A DNA stretch of 64,000 bases from Dryomyza anilis. Its lineage: Eukaryota; Arthropoda; Insecta; Diptera; Dryomyzidae. The position numbers were made by a program, and so were the translations under genes. Below are positions 22,594-33,133 of the stretch, in pieces. Below the pieces are notes generated by a model. The model made no database searches. It saw only the letters and a list, made by a program, of their open reading frames with translations, and was not told the DNA's origin. The stretch covers positions 47,899,983 to 47,963,982 of the forward strand of contig OX638133.1 of assembly GCA_951804985.1 (NCBI GenBank). The letters run 5' to 3'. Each line of letters begins with the position of its first letter. Position 1 is the first letter of the stretch.

Positions 22594-23253
22594 AAGTGGA
22601 TAAAAAATGCAATTGTAAAAGCGTGAAACAAATTATTAATTGAGGTTTTTTAATTAACAATTTTTATTATACTATACATTAATCGTTCTTATATAAAGTA
22701 TACAATAATGAATAATAATATAAATATTTAAATCATACTTAAAATACTATGTTCCACTGTGTGCAGTCGACTTCAATTCTCCGCATGCAACCCAAGTACG
22801 AAATATAAATTGTTGACCATTTCTTAAATTGACTTTATTTTTATACATTTAATTAAACCACTCATGATTTACATGTATCTAATAAAAAACAACATAAACA
22901 TTATATTTTTAACGGTACTAGAAGTATTTTTAAACTGTACTTTTCAATTGTGAATGTAAACATCTCAATTTTTTTTTTAATCAAGCAAAACTACAAACAT
23001 AAGCTTGTGCACTCTTCCGGAAAATAAATAAATTAACATTATATATAAATATTTTATAATAATTTTATTTCAGTTTTAAAAAAAATTAATCAAAAATTCT
23101 ATTTCACAATTTCTACTTGGTTATTTGCTACAAATGACTGTGAGTTTACACTGATTAAAATTTATATTTACGTTAAATAGTTGGGATTTATTTAATCATA
23201 TAATTCATTATAATAATTCGTACAAAATTATATGATGATGTTGTATGACAAAT
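22594..23253. other. AT-rich spacer, no gene recognised
   Basis: Very AT-rich sequence between the RTE target duplication and LTR copy 1. No repeat or frame of note. Confidence 0.6.
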
Positions 23254-23257
23254 ATAT

Positions 23258-23789
23258 TGTTACGAAAAGATGTAGTTTGCCCCATAGTGCAAGCAATCAA
23301 CAATAATTAATGAGACGCAAGACAATTCAGCGCACTAAGCATGTGTTAGAAAGAGACGGAAGATCATTCAGCGCACTGAGGCAGTGTGCGAGAAAGAGAT
23401 GGAAGAGCAGCGCATTAAAACACATGAGTGCGAATGAGATGCCAACAGCATGCGTAATTCACGAAACGAGTAGAAGGTTCTCGAAACAAGTCGAAGTTTG
23501 TCGAAACGTGTCGAACCGATGCATGCAGTATATAAGCGAGCCGCATCTGAGGTATAGCACTTCAGTTGTGATTTGATAGTGGACAAGTACGTCTCGTGAG
23601 TGAACATTCTTAAGCTAAATTGTATAAATTCAGCAGTTGATATAAGTGATTAATCTTTAAGTTGTTATTTAAATAAATAAAGTTAATTAATACTAGTTGA
23701 AATAATACTAGTTAAAACCAAATATTATTGTGTTTTTATTTTGCACACAATCCAGCGATACGAACTCGTAGAACAGTTTTCCGTAGACA
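23258..23789 (+). repeat. 5' LTR of copy 1
   Basis: 532 bp. Starts TGTTACGAAAAGATG. The last 14 or so bases (the TGAATTTTCGTAACA end seen in other copies) are deleted so that CCGTAGACA runs straight into TTGGTGTC. It carries a promoter (separate entry) and AATAAATAAAG near 23664 as a likely polyadenylation signal. Confidence 0.93.
23473..23567 (+). promoter_or_regulatory. LTR core promoter with heat-shock element
   Basis: GAAGGTTCTCGAA at 23473-23485 is a perfect GAA-nn-TTC-nn-GAA heat-shock element. It is followed by further TCGAA units at 10-bp spacing, TATATAAG at 23529-23536, and TCAGTT (arthropod initiator-like) at 23562-23567. The TATA-to-initiator spacing is about 35 bases, slightly long. 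The same arrangement recurs in all LTR copies of the family in the window. Confidence 0.7.
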
Positions 23790-23790
23790 T

Positions 23791-23808
23791 TGGTGTCAGA
23801 AGTGGGAT
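23791..23808 (+). promoter_or_regulatory. Primer binding site of copy 1
   Basis: TGGTGTCAGAAGTGGGAT directly follows the LTR. TGG complements a tRNA 3' CCA end. I cannot name the tRNA. The same sequence follows the 5' LTR in copy 2, and TGGTGTCAGAATTGGGAT in copy 3. Confidence 0.7.
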
Positions 23809-23819
23809 TGTGTTGCTAA

Positions 23820-25288
23820 ATGATTAAATGCGATCAACTTAAAGTCGACCAGCTAAAGAAAGAGCTGTCTATTCGTAATCTTGCAACTGCTGGTACGAAA
23901 GTAGAGCTGCAGAAGCGCCTAATGGAAGAATTGGAGGTCCAAGGCATTCTTCTAGCGGAGCATGAATTTGAAATTGAAGCTGCAGCATCGTCATCGAAAA
24001 ATCTGGACACAGAGGAGATAGTACAGACCCAAGTTTTTGATATGAGCCAGTTGATCGGAGCTATGCAGCAACAGTTTCAGATAATGGCTCAAGAAAATTC
24101 CAACAAATTAGATCAAAAATTTCAAGAAAATTCCAACAAAATGGAACAGAAGCTTCAAGAAAATTCCAACCAAATTGAACAGAAACTACAAGAAAATTCC
24201 AACAAAATGAAGCAGAAATTTCAAGAAAATTCCAGCAAAATGGAACAGAAATGTCTAGAGAATTCCAACAAACATCAAATTAAAATGGAGGAAAAGATGC
24301 AGGAACATTCGAAACAACTTTTGGAAGTTTTGAATACGCTCCATGTCAAAGTAAAGAAGCTTGAGGCGCATGTAAATGACGTAGAAGTAAGCGTTGATGA
24401 TAAGATTCAAAGATTGGAAAATAACGTTGATGAGAAATATCATGGAATCGACAAAAAGCTACAGAAAATTCAAAAGGACTTCGATATATTGCAGTTAAAT
24501 GGTCCCACACAGCATTTTGCTAGTGGTACGAGGCTAAAGTCACCGATTTACGATGGAACTACAGCGTTCACCATTTTCAAGCTGCAATTTGAGACCACGG
24601 CTGTAAGTAATCGGTGGAACAATGAGAACAGCGTAGCCGCACTTATCGTGGCGCTAAAAGTAGGCGCAGCCGAAGTATTGCAGACTGTTCCAGAAAGCGA
24701 TAGAAACAGTTACACAGCGGTTTCACTGCAACGAAAATACGGCAGTGATCACATGAAACAGATCTACAGAATGGAACTAAAGAGCCGAATGCAAAGAAAT
24801 GGTGAAACATTGCAGGCGTATGCAGCGAACGTCGAGAGGCTTGCGCATTTGTCGTATGCAGATTCAACGAGAGATTTCATAGAAAAGTGCAAGATCGAAG
24901 CGTTTGTTGATGGCATACGCGATCAGGAGACAAAACGTGCAACAGTGATTGCGCCCAAGGTAACATTTACGGAAACGGTTACCATAGCTCTAACACAGGA
25001 GACAGCAAATGCGTTGTGACGATCGGCTCCAAAGCCGCGTAGAATTGATGTCGAGAACGATGATTTATTTCAAGTAGTGTGCCAAGCAGTTAAAGCAGGC
25101 GTTAAAACCGAACACACATCACCCAACAAAGATACCCAATTCAAAGGTAATGTTACAACTGTGATATGGTACGTGATTGTCGTAAAAAACGCAAGCGCTC
25201 AATAAATCAATCTGCAGATGAACCCAGACATGAAGAAAGATGGGATTATGTCCAAAATAGCGTAAATTTCAATCAAGCTTTAAACTAA
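23820..25288 (+). pseudogene. Gag of copy 1 with SAP-like start and hendecad repeats; broken near its 3' end
   Basis: The frame opens with ATG 29 bases after the LTR/PBS junction and runs 399 codons to a TGA at 25017-25019. In copy 2, homology continues past that point. Residues about 5-35 match the SAP motif pattern (LKVDQLKKELSIR...TKVELQKRL), a putative nucleic-acid-binding helix pair. Residues about 90-160 are a run of 11-residue units of the type QENSNKMEQKL, predicted coiled coil. Residues about 230-395 are the retroviral-type Gag domain (FKLQFETTAVSNRW, YAANVERLAHLSY, FVDGI). Beyond the stop, sequence to 25288 corresponds to a CCHC-knuckle region that has lost its first cysteines by a deletion. 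Gag would form the particle. This product lacks the knuckle. Confidence 0.85.
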
Positions 25289-25359
25289 AACGAGTCAGAT
25301 CTGCGGGGCACGATCTGACTCCAATAACCGATTGCCACAGAATCTCCACTTCGCAAATT

Positions 25360-25568
25360 GCTCAAATGTTGAATAGTTTAACTGTCAAGGGGCTAATTGA
25401 TTGTGTCGCATATATGGTAACGTTGGATACAGGAGCTTCACATTCAATAATATGAAGTAATTTTGTTAGAGACGCAATAGAGCCGCTTATCGGAATAAGA
25501 TTGCAAACAGCGACAGGTGCAGAGGCTCCAATCAGAGGAAAAATTACCAAGGAAATCACTATTGGCAC
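25360..25568 (+). pseudogene. Aspartic protease remnant of copy 1
   Basis: A retroviral-type protease start with the catalytic LDTGASHS motif (25420-25445), then a stop (TGA at about 25453), a basic segment and LIGIRLQTATG. After ITIGT the homology to copy 2 ends abruptly at 25568, where foreign sequence begins. The second half of the protease is missing. Confidence 0.8.
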
Positions 25569-26706
25569 CATAGTTGCCAGTTCCGTGGGAAATTTCCCAT
25601 TTGTGGGAATTTTTAGTGGCTGTGGGAAAGGTAATTCCCATGGGATTTTTTTATCCCACAGATTTTTTATGTAACTCAATTTACGAACACACCAAATGTA
25701 AATTTAATGCTACCAACATTTCGAACGCACCGTTTTGCAAAGTAAAAATAGGATCAGTGAAGACGGTAAATCAAAAATATTTCCTTGCGTATTTTAAAAT
25801 AATAGAAAGTGTTCGTCCCAAGACTCCACAACCTGAAGACATTTAAGAATTTTTTTAAGAAGTCGTGGTAAGTTGTTGTTTACTTTTTAATAAATTAAAA
25901 TTAATGAATTTACCCATAAGCAAAAATAAAGAATTGTGGAAAAATAAAAGAAACATGTATTTGTGTTTCAACCAGAGAGTATATATTTGATATAGAGTTT
26001 CAATACAGGTGCTTTCGTCAACAGACACATTTTCAAATCAATATTCTGATATTTTCTGTCACATTTTTGGACAGAAAATAATTAAAATTTATAAGGCGTT
26101 GGATTGCAATATATCTTGGTAAGTTTGGTTGCAAATTATCCGCGGACAGATCCAGTTTTGTGCACTGTTTTCCTCTGTTAACTTCAATCTGTAAAATTCC
26201 AATTCCACATAACCAATGTTTTCGGCAGCGACGCCAGCAAACTCCAAAGGAAACTCTATATCAAATGTATACTCTCTGTTTCAACATAAAAATCTGCAAA
26301 TCTGCACAAGTTGCAACAAACATATTGCTGTTGCAGAAAACTAACAGATATCTATTATAATGAAGACAGTTCATCGGACAGCATTGTCGAGTTGACAAAT
26401 TGTGAACTGCTCGCTTAAATATGGAAAACAATACATCTAACGGAGTTGACGATGATTATTTGGAAGAGATTCCAAAAAAAAAAGAATTAAATAAAATAAT
26501 TTAAAATAAATTGATTAACTTTATATTATTTTTTACAAATTATTTAGCATTTGCAAATAACAACACTCTTTCGAGACACTACATTTGTTCAAGCTTTTTG
26601 GATTTTTAAATAATTTGGTGGTAAATTTTAAATGTATGCATTAATTTTCTTAATGGTTTTTAATTCACATGTGATTTTTATATTCATATTTAATTCATTT
26701 AAGAAA
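25569..26706. mobile_element. Foreign block replacing ~235 bp of pol in copy 1
   Basis: Copy 2 has continuous protease-to-RT sequence at 39187-39421. Copy 1 has 1138 bp of unrelated sequence instead, so insertion and deletion both occurred. The block includes the palindromic MITE at 25973-26278, a frame at 25574-25846 of unknown nature, and a short frame at about 26420-26505. Part of the block (25975-26400) is related to 17753-18185. No transposase is recognised. Confidence 0.7.
25973..26278. mobile_element. 306-bp palindromic MITE candidate
   Basis: CAGAGAGTATATATTTGATA at the left end is mirrored by TATCAAATGTATACTCTCTG at the right end. The direct repeat TTTCAAC flanks both sides (25966-25972 and 26279-26285). 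A 7-8 bp duplication would suit hAT or P-type elements. A caveat is that homology to the 18-kb copy continues past the right end (TTCAACA), so the flank may belong to a larger repeat. Confidence 0.55.
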
Positions 26707-28360
26707 TTAAATGGAGATTGTGGGATAAGCAAGTTGTGGGTTATAGAAGCGAATGATGAGCAAATGAGCAGAAGTAATATTGTTGTCGGAAGAACATTAG
26801 TAGAAGCGACAAAAGACAAAGTTGTTCCAATAAGAGTTCTCAACATGGAAAATTCGTCCAAATTAATTAAAAAGGGAACAGTGATAGGCCAGTGTCAAGA
26901 AGCATCAGCGATTATAAATTGTGAGTCAAATCCATCAAAGGACTACGGCACATCGCAAATAGACAAACAATCTACTCACAGGTTTATAAATGAGTGGACG
27001 AAGGATTTGAGTGCCAAAGAAAAGAGTCAAGTGCAACAGCTTTTTGGAAAATATCAGTGTATATTTGCTGAAAAGGGCCAAAAGGATGGCAGAACTGCCA
27101 TTGTAAAACATCGAATAGACACTGGTAATTCTAACCCAATTCGTCAAGCACCAAGAAGGGTACCACTTGCGAAAAGAGACGAAGTATCACATTTGGTTGA
27201 AGAAATGCACACAAATGGCGTGGTGGAACCATCTGAGAGTCCATGGAGTTCACCAGTAGTATTGGTGAAAAAGAAGGATGGTAGTACTCGGTTCTGCGTT
27301 GATTACCGAAAACTTAATAATGTCACCAAGAAAGATAGTTATCCACTGCCCAGAATCGATGACACCTTGGATACACTATCTAATGCTAAGTGGTTTTCAA
27401 CGTTAGACTTGCAAAGCGGTTACTGGCAAGTAGAAATCGATAAAAAAAGATCGAGAGAAGACCGCATTCAGTACTGGAGATGGACTATGGCAATTTTTGG
27501 TAATGCCGTTTGGACTATGCAATGCCCCAGCAACATTCGAGCGGTTAATGGAGCACGTATTTAAAGGTTTACACTGGATGACATAATTGTTATGGGCAAG
27601 GATTTTAACAAACATCTAAGAAATCTAGAGGATCGATTGAAAAATGCGGGTCTACAACTTAGCCCAAAGAAATGCTCACTTTTCAAGAAAGAAGTCAAGT
27701 ATCTGGGTCATCGAGTTACCACGGAAGGAGTGCATACCGATGAGAATAAAATAGTTGCAGTCAAGGAGTGGCCCAGACCGCAAAATCTACATGACCTACG
27801 AAGTTTCTTGGGGTTATGTACATACTACAGACGAATTGTTCCAGTTGGCAAGAAAGAACCGCGCATTTCAATGGAGCGATGATCAAGAAAGGGCAATTTT
27901 GAAATTAAAAGATCTACTGTACTCGGCACCAATTCTTGCGTATCCAATTCCATGTGAGAAATTTATACTTGATACGGATGCAAGCGGATACGGAATAGGC
28001 GGAGTTCTCTCGCAAGTAATCAATGGGCAGGAAAAAGTGATCGCATACTACAGTAAAACATTGTCCAAGCCCGAGCGAAATTACTGTGTCACCAGGAGGG
28101 AGCTTCTTGCTGTAACTGAAAGTGTGAAAAATTTCCATAAGTATCTGTACGGACAACAGTTTCACTTGAGAACCGATCACGCAGCCCTATGATGGTTACT
28201 TCAGTTCAAAGATCCAGAAAGCCAAATTGCGCGTTGGATAGAACGATTACAGAGCTACGATTTCTCAATCGAACATCGTAAAGGAGGAAATCATGGAAAT
28301 GCAGATGCTCCCTTCATGACGCCCATGTAAACTAGAATGCAAACTTTGTTCAAGAGCGGA
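26707..28360 (+). pseudogene. Reverse transcriptase/RNase H remnant of copy 1
   Basis: Homology to copy 2 resumes at AAATTAAATGGAGATTG. The RT starts well: [26 protein letters not shown], then [12 protein letters not shown]. Extra A bases near 27440-27447 shift the frame. A 22-bp deletion at about 27575 relative to copy 2 removes the first part of the Y-x-D-D active-site segment. Further deletions lie near 27630 and 27843. RNase H is recognisable at 27950-28190 (LDTDASGYGIGGVLSQ, RELLAV, RTDHAAL) and ends in a TGA at 28190-28192. The product is non-functional. The open frame begins inside foreign sequence at 26632, so that Met is not the native start. Confidence 0.85.
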
Positions 28361-28379
28361 AGGAAAAGAAAACATAATT

Positions 28380-29165
28380 GACATTCGTTTGCTAAATACT
28401 TTGCCCGATGAAAAATGGATTCCGGAACAAATTCAAATTGATCCCGACCTCACAAAAATCATGATATTCAAGGAACAGCAAATAAAACCATCATGAGAAG
28501 ATAAAGCTGCGGACAGTCCAATAACTAAAGCTTACTGGGCATAGTGGCAGAGCTTAAAGTTACAAGGTGGTTGCTTATATCGTGTATAGGAAAATGAAGA
28601 TGGCACATCCGCTCGAAGTTTGATTATTGTTCCTAAGTCAAAAATAAAAGAGATATTAGCGGAATACCATGGTGGATCTAGTGGAGGTCATTTGGCTTAT
28701 CGAACGGCGATTCATGATACTACAGCAGCTTCACCATCTAAAATTGTTTTTGGAACAGACTTAAGATTACCTGCGGATTTAAAGTTTGGTGCGAGTCCTT
28801 CTGCTGGAATTCCTATATACAATTATGTTTCCAGAAAAAGTGAAGAAATGAACGAAGTTCATCAATTTGTAAGACAGCGTACACAATTTGCGAGTGATAA
28901 GATGAAGGCCAGATACGACTTGCGCACAAATTCAGAGGGATTTACGGAAGGAGAGCTTGTATTGCTCTATAACCCACAAAAGGAAGAAAGCTACAAACAC
29001 ACTGGGAAGGACCATAAAAGAAGATTAAAAGAATTAATGATGTAGTGTATCGGATTCAGAATAATGTGGGCGTTAGACGAAAAATGAAAGTAGTACATTT
29101 AGAAAGGTTGGCGCCATATAGAGAGAGACAGAAGATTAACATCTGTTCAGGACAAACAGATTTAG
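28380..29165 (+). pseudogene. Integrase remnant of copy 1, core deleted
   Basis: The N-terminal part matches copy 2 with several stops (for example at 28494). The sequence then jumps at about 28695 from the GGSSGGHL segment directly to AYRTAIHDTT, which lies near the end of the integrase core in copy 3. The zinc-binding half and the catalytic D-D-E region are therefore absent. A C-terminal region (QFVRQRTQF, KMKARYDLR, GELVLLYNPQ) follows, with a frameshift near 29040, up to the LTR. Confidence 0.8.
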
Positions 29166-29176
29166 GTGGAGGGCAG

Positions 29177-29723
29177 TGTTACGAAAAGATGTAATTTGCC
29201 CCATAGTGAAAGCAATCAACAATAATTAATGAGACGCAAGACAATTCAGCGCACTAAGCATGTGTTAGAAAGAGACGGAAGATCATTCAGCGCACTGAGG
29301 CAGTGTGCGAGAAAGAGATGGAAGATCAGCGCATTAAAACACATGAGTGCGAATGAGATGCCAATAGCATGCGTCATTCACGAAACGAGTAGAAGGTTCT
29401 CGAAACAAGTCGAAGCTTGTCGAAGCTTGTCGAAACGTGTCGAACCGATGCATGCAGTATATAAGCGAGCCGCATCTGAAGTACAGCACTTCAGTTGTGA
29501 TTTGATAGTGGACTAGTACGTCTCGTGAGTGAACATTCTTTAGCTAAATTGTATAATTTAAGCAGTTGATATAAGTGATTAATCTTTAAGTTGTTATTTA
29601 ATTAAATAAAGACTAGTTGATATAATACTAGTTAAAACCAAATATTAGTGTGTTTTTATTTTGTACACAATCCAGCGATACGAACTCGTAGAACAGTTTT
29701 CCGTAGACTGAATTTTCGTAACA
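29177..29723 (+). repeat. 3' LTR of copy 1
   Basis: 547 bp from TGTTACGAAAAGATG to TTTTCGTAACA, preceded by the purine-rich GGTGGAGGGCAG. It contains the heat-shock element at 29392-29404 and TATATAAG at 29458-29465. It has one extra 10-bp CGAAGCTTGT unit (29411-29430 is doubled) relative to the 5' LTR, and it keeps the terminal bases the 5' LTR lost. Confidence 0.95.
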
Positions 29724-29727
29724 ATAT

Positions 29728-30552
29728 ATAAATATATGATAAATATATAGTTCAAAAACATGTATTTTTAAAATGAGTGCATTTTCTTAATATATGGTTT
29801 ATTAAATTTATAATATTTCCTTTCTAGACAAAACCAACTATCTCTATTTTACATTCCTCGAAGTACATGTATTCTTATTTGCTCTATAAAATTAACAAAC
29901 AACAATTAATATTTCCACTCCACTTCAAACATTTTAATTTTTCAGTACTTTTTTTTGGTAAACAGTGGCAGCGTGATCGACTGAGAATTTTTGCATTTCA
30001 CAGAAACTTATATTCGTTGTGCTCGCTCAAGCTCTAACAATCCTCTCAGTCTTTCCGCTTCAGCGCTGTTCTCCTCACCAAGCACCTTGCGGGCTGACTT
30101 CGTGCCCGTACGGGCTGAGTTGGGCATCCCTAGTGTAGGGTATAAAAAATATTGTTTAAAAATATTTTTTTTTAATTTGATGAAGAAAATCTTTTAGGTG
30201 CCAATACAAAATGCAAATATCATTTTTTTTAATAAATTGCCTGTAAAGTGAAGTCTGAGATTTAAATTGTACATCCAAAATATTATAGTTCATAAAATCA
30301 ATGAACCGCGTTCTTAGACCCGAATTCATTGGATCAATGTACATATTATATTGGCTAAATCAACGTACTATTCATTGACTTCAAGAACTGTACATTGATT
30401 ACGTTCATTAAAATTTTCTATAATATTCTTATGAACTATATTTGTAATTTTGTCGACCTCTTATTTTGTTTATGTATTAGTGTTTTGTTTGGGCTCAAGG
30501 TCCGGTTAAATAATGAAAATACTCTTTTTTGTATTTAATTATTATATATTTT
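29728..30552. other. No gene; GC-rich module and tiny HINE end at ~30060-30147
   Basis: AT-rich except for 29990-30130, where a GC-rich block ends GAGTTGGGCATCCC and is followed by TAGTGTAGGGTATA (the 5' terminus of a HINE in minus orientation, about 30131-30145). The rest shows no repeat or coding signal. Confidence 0.5.
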
Positions 30553-30554
30553 TA

Positions 30555-30952
30555 CCCAGTAGTAAATTGGCCCAGGCCTTGCCAGTAGAAGCCCTGCTGT
30601 AACAACTTCTTAGCATCCTTAATACACATTCTGCCATCACTGAAACTAGTGCACTTTCAGCACACCTTTGTAGAGAATCAGCGCCAATCGATTTTGTGAC
30701 TATTTCTAATATTTTTCAAATACAAAAGCGAAGCGCTGCTAGCTCACCTTCTAATGGAATGCTAACAGTAATGAATCAAACTATTTTGTGAGACCTTCTG
30801 AGAGCCGTTCTCTGAAAAACGAATAGGGAAGTCCTGAAAAAATGTTCATTTCATATAAAAAAAGAATAAAGGAAACCATTTAGTCAGGAAGGGGTTCTAC
30901 CCGCTTGAGAATCAGTGCTAGCATAGTTCCTACGCCTGCAATTTACTACTGG
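30555..30952. mobile_element. 398-bp MITE with CCCAGTAGTAAATTG ends
   Basis: The terminal inverted repeat CCCAGTAGTAAATTG (left, 30555) is mirrored by CAATTTACTACTGGG (right, to 30952). TA flanks both sides (30553-30554 and 30953-30954). The inverted repeats are perfect over 15 bases. CCC ends recall piggyBac-type termini, but the flank is not TTAA on both sides, so a TA-inserting family is the simpler reading. No coding content. Confidence 0.8.
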
Positions 30953-30954
30953 GT

Positions 30955-31280
30955 AATTTCCGATATTTCGACGTCCATCGGACGTCATCTTCAGGGAAAA
31001 CTATAAAAGAACACACACTTGTTAACAATGACATATTTACATATTTACATTACAAACATATATTTACATTTTATTACAAAAACTTACAATGTTGTCAAAT
31101 ATTAAAACTTTTAACAACTGTAGACAGTGCGACAACAACGTCTGTCTTTTACACTTTATGAGCTGATTTTTCTTATTCGTCATTTTTGTTGTTCAACCAA
31201 ATTCCTATAAATGTGGGCGCATTTGTCCGTGTCCGTTTTAAAGTTGAGTCTTCTCTCCGATGTTAAATAAATAAATAAAT
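30955..31280. other. No gene recognised
   Basis: Spacer with TTCGACGTCCATCGGACGTCATC, a short GACGTC-centred near-palindrome at about 30968-30990, and an AAAT-rich run at 31266-31290. Nothing coding. Confidence 0.5.
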
Positions 31281-31294
31281 AAAAAATAAATATA

Positions 31295-31358
<64 letters not shown>

Positions 31359-31373
31359 TATATATATATATAT
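31281..31373. repeat. (TA)n microsatellite at the outer edge of the foldback arm
   Basis: Interrupted (AT)n tract immediately outside the left arm of the 31375-36775 structure. Confidence 0.95.
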
Positions 31374-31584
31374 GAACATTTTCACAGTGTACCTCATTTC
31401 GCTGATATTGCTTTTTGTTTTTTTTTTACAAATCCGTTTGCAACAACGAAAATGCAACAACAACAAAAATGCGAATAAAGCTTTTGATAGAATTTTTGGA
31501 AGTAAATTTGTTGTACCACAAAGAAAACTCGTTCTTGTTGCCAACTAGATAGCTGTACTAGATACACACATATTGTGTGGTGCC

Positions 31585-31695
31585 ATGCGACTTTCTGTTG
31601 TCATGCGTCTGTCCGTTGTAATGCGTCTTTCTGTTGTCATGCGTCTGTCCGTTATCATGCGTCTGTTTGTTGTCATGCGTCTGTTTGTTGCCATT
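31585..31695. repeat. 18-bp tandem repeat in the left foldback arm
   Basis: About six units of GTTGTCATGCGTCTGTCC with variants. The right arm has one to two units (36510-36545), so the array expanded in the left arm after the arms formed. Confidence 0.85.
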
Positions 31696-31747
31696 TGATG
31701 ATACAGGATAGCAACGAAGAGTTGTCATTGTGAAAGTGTGTGTATAC

Positions 31748-32070
31748 TAGGGTGGTTCAAATTCCCTTTTTGTGAACTACAAGTCAACGTACCTCAAAAT
31801 ATGTGAGGGAGTCCCCTTCGTAACATCTTGGAAGATTACGATTATTGGAAGACGGTGCTACACGGTCACATGTGTTGGCGATATCCGAACAAATCTTTAA
31901 AATTTGTATTATCATATCGCGATAATAAATGATAGCACAAATAAATTCAGTTAGTTACATATGGTCATTATGTCCTGAGTTTGTATATAAAGGACATTAA
32001 CGACATTCCAATATATAATAAATAAGACACAAAAAAAAGTATATGTTTTGAGACACCTCGTCAACTTCAT

Positions 32071-32127
<57 letters not shown>

Positions 32128-33133
32128 AGTTATTATAAATAATTTTAATTAAATATTACAACTGGTGGTATATAAAATTAAAGATAAATCATCAGAGCTT
32201 TGATTTATTACATAAAAACAATACATTATGAACATAATATTTTTAGTAAATTTGATATATATATATATTGATGAAATTAACGTATCCATTTATTTGTTGC
32301 TTGCGTATTTCATACTGTCATGTCCTTAATGTCCTTCATATACAAACTCTGGACATAATGGCAATATAAATATATCATATTATAATTTACTTTCTAATGA
32401 ACTATACTACAATGAAAATGGTCTGGTATTAATAAAGATATAGCGCTTTTAGAACTAAAATGTTTCGATTTTACCTTCAATTTGATATACCACTTTCTAA
32501 CATCAGTTGCAATATTTAATTAAATTATTTAAATTAACTCAAATGAGCCACAAAAAATCAACCAAATCAACCAAAAAAAAAAACAAAATTTTCATGACTT
32601 TCTCAGAATTGTATGAATTTTATAAGTCTGTGGAAACAGCTCAACAATAAGATATTGGCCAATATTCAACTCCAAATGGTGCGATTTCATATATTTGATG
32701 CTTTAATATGAAATGACTCATTTGAGTTATTATAAATAATTTTAATTAAATATTACAACTGGTGGTATATAAAATTAAAGATAAATCATCAGAGCTTTGA
32801 TTTATTACATAAAAACTATACATTATGAACATAATATTTTTAGTAAATTTGATATATATATATTGATGAAATTAACGTATACATTTATTTGTTGCTTGCG
32901 TATTTCATACTGTCATGACCTTAATATCCTTCATATACAAACTCTGGACATAATGACAATATGTAACTTACTGAATTTATTTATACTATCATTACATATA
33001 GTCCGTCTTCCAATATTCGTAGGGTGTTGAAATTTGGGCAAGATGTTACGAACGGTACACCCTCACATAATTTGAAGTACGTTAAATCGTAAGGTGTACT
33101 TTAGTTTTTTCCATATATTTTTGAACCAATCTA
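31748..33133. mobile_element. 1386-bp non-autonomous hAT-type element
   Basis: Ends are TAGGGTGGTTCAAA and TTTTTGAACCAATCTA, imperfect inverted repeats whose similarity continues inward (ACGTACCTCAAAATATGTGA, then CGTAACATCTTG) for about 100 bases. A weaker subterminal pair lies at about 31955-32010 and 32920-32970. The 8-bp duplication GTGTATAC flanks it (31740-31747 and 33134-33141). The right foldback arm at about 36450 shows the uninterrupted GTGTATACGC site. A ~240-bp internal direct repeat occupies about 32125-32365 and 32723-32965. The (TA)n at 32075-32122 lies inside. There is no transposase frame. Confidence 0.88.

Larger units (their letters stand above)
23258..29723 (+). mobile_element. 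Ty3-type LTR retrotransposon, copy 1 (defective provirus)
   Basis: LTRs begin TGTTACGAAAAGA and the 3' LTR ends TTTTCGTAACA. The 4-bp duplication ATAT flanks the element (23254-23257 and 29724-29727). The order is LTR, primer site, gag, protease, RT/RNase H, integrase, LTR, i.e. Ty3/Metaviridae order. The clade is not determined. A 1.1-kb foreign block replaces part of the protease/RT junction, integrase has an internal deletion, and several frameshifts and stops are present. It cannot encode its own pol. Confidence 0.93.

Noticed and set aside
24255..24443. Minus-strand Phe/Leu-rich ORF (and 37638-37961)
   Set aside because: Antisense of the 33-bp hendecad repeat in gag. The repeat keeps the opposite frame open.
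30555..30952. piggyBac element
   Set aside because: CCC/GGG ends fit, but the flanks are TTTA and TAAT rather than a TTAA duplication, so TA insertion is the more economical reading.
31585..31695. CRISPR-like array (regular 18-bp repeats)
   Set aside because: Units are contiguous without spacers, in a eukaryotic repeat region, and the copy number varies between foldback arms. It is a minisatellite.
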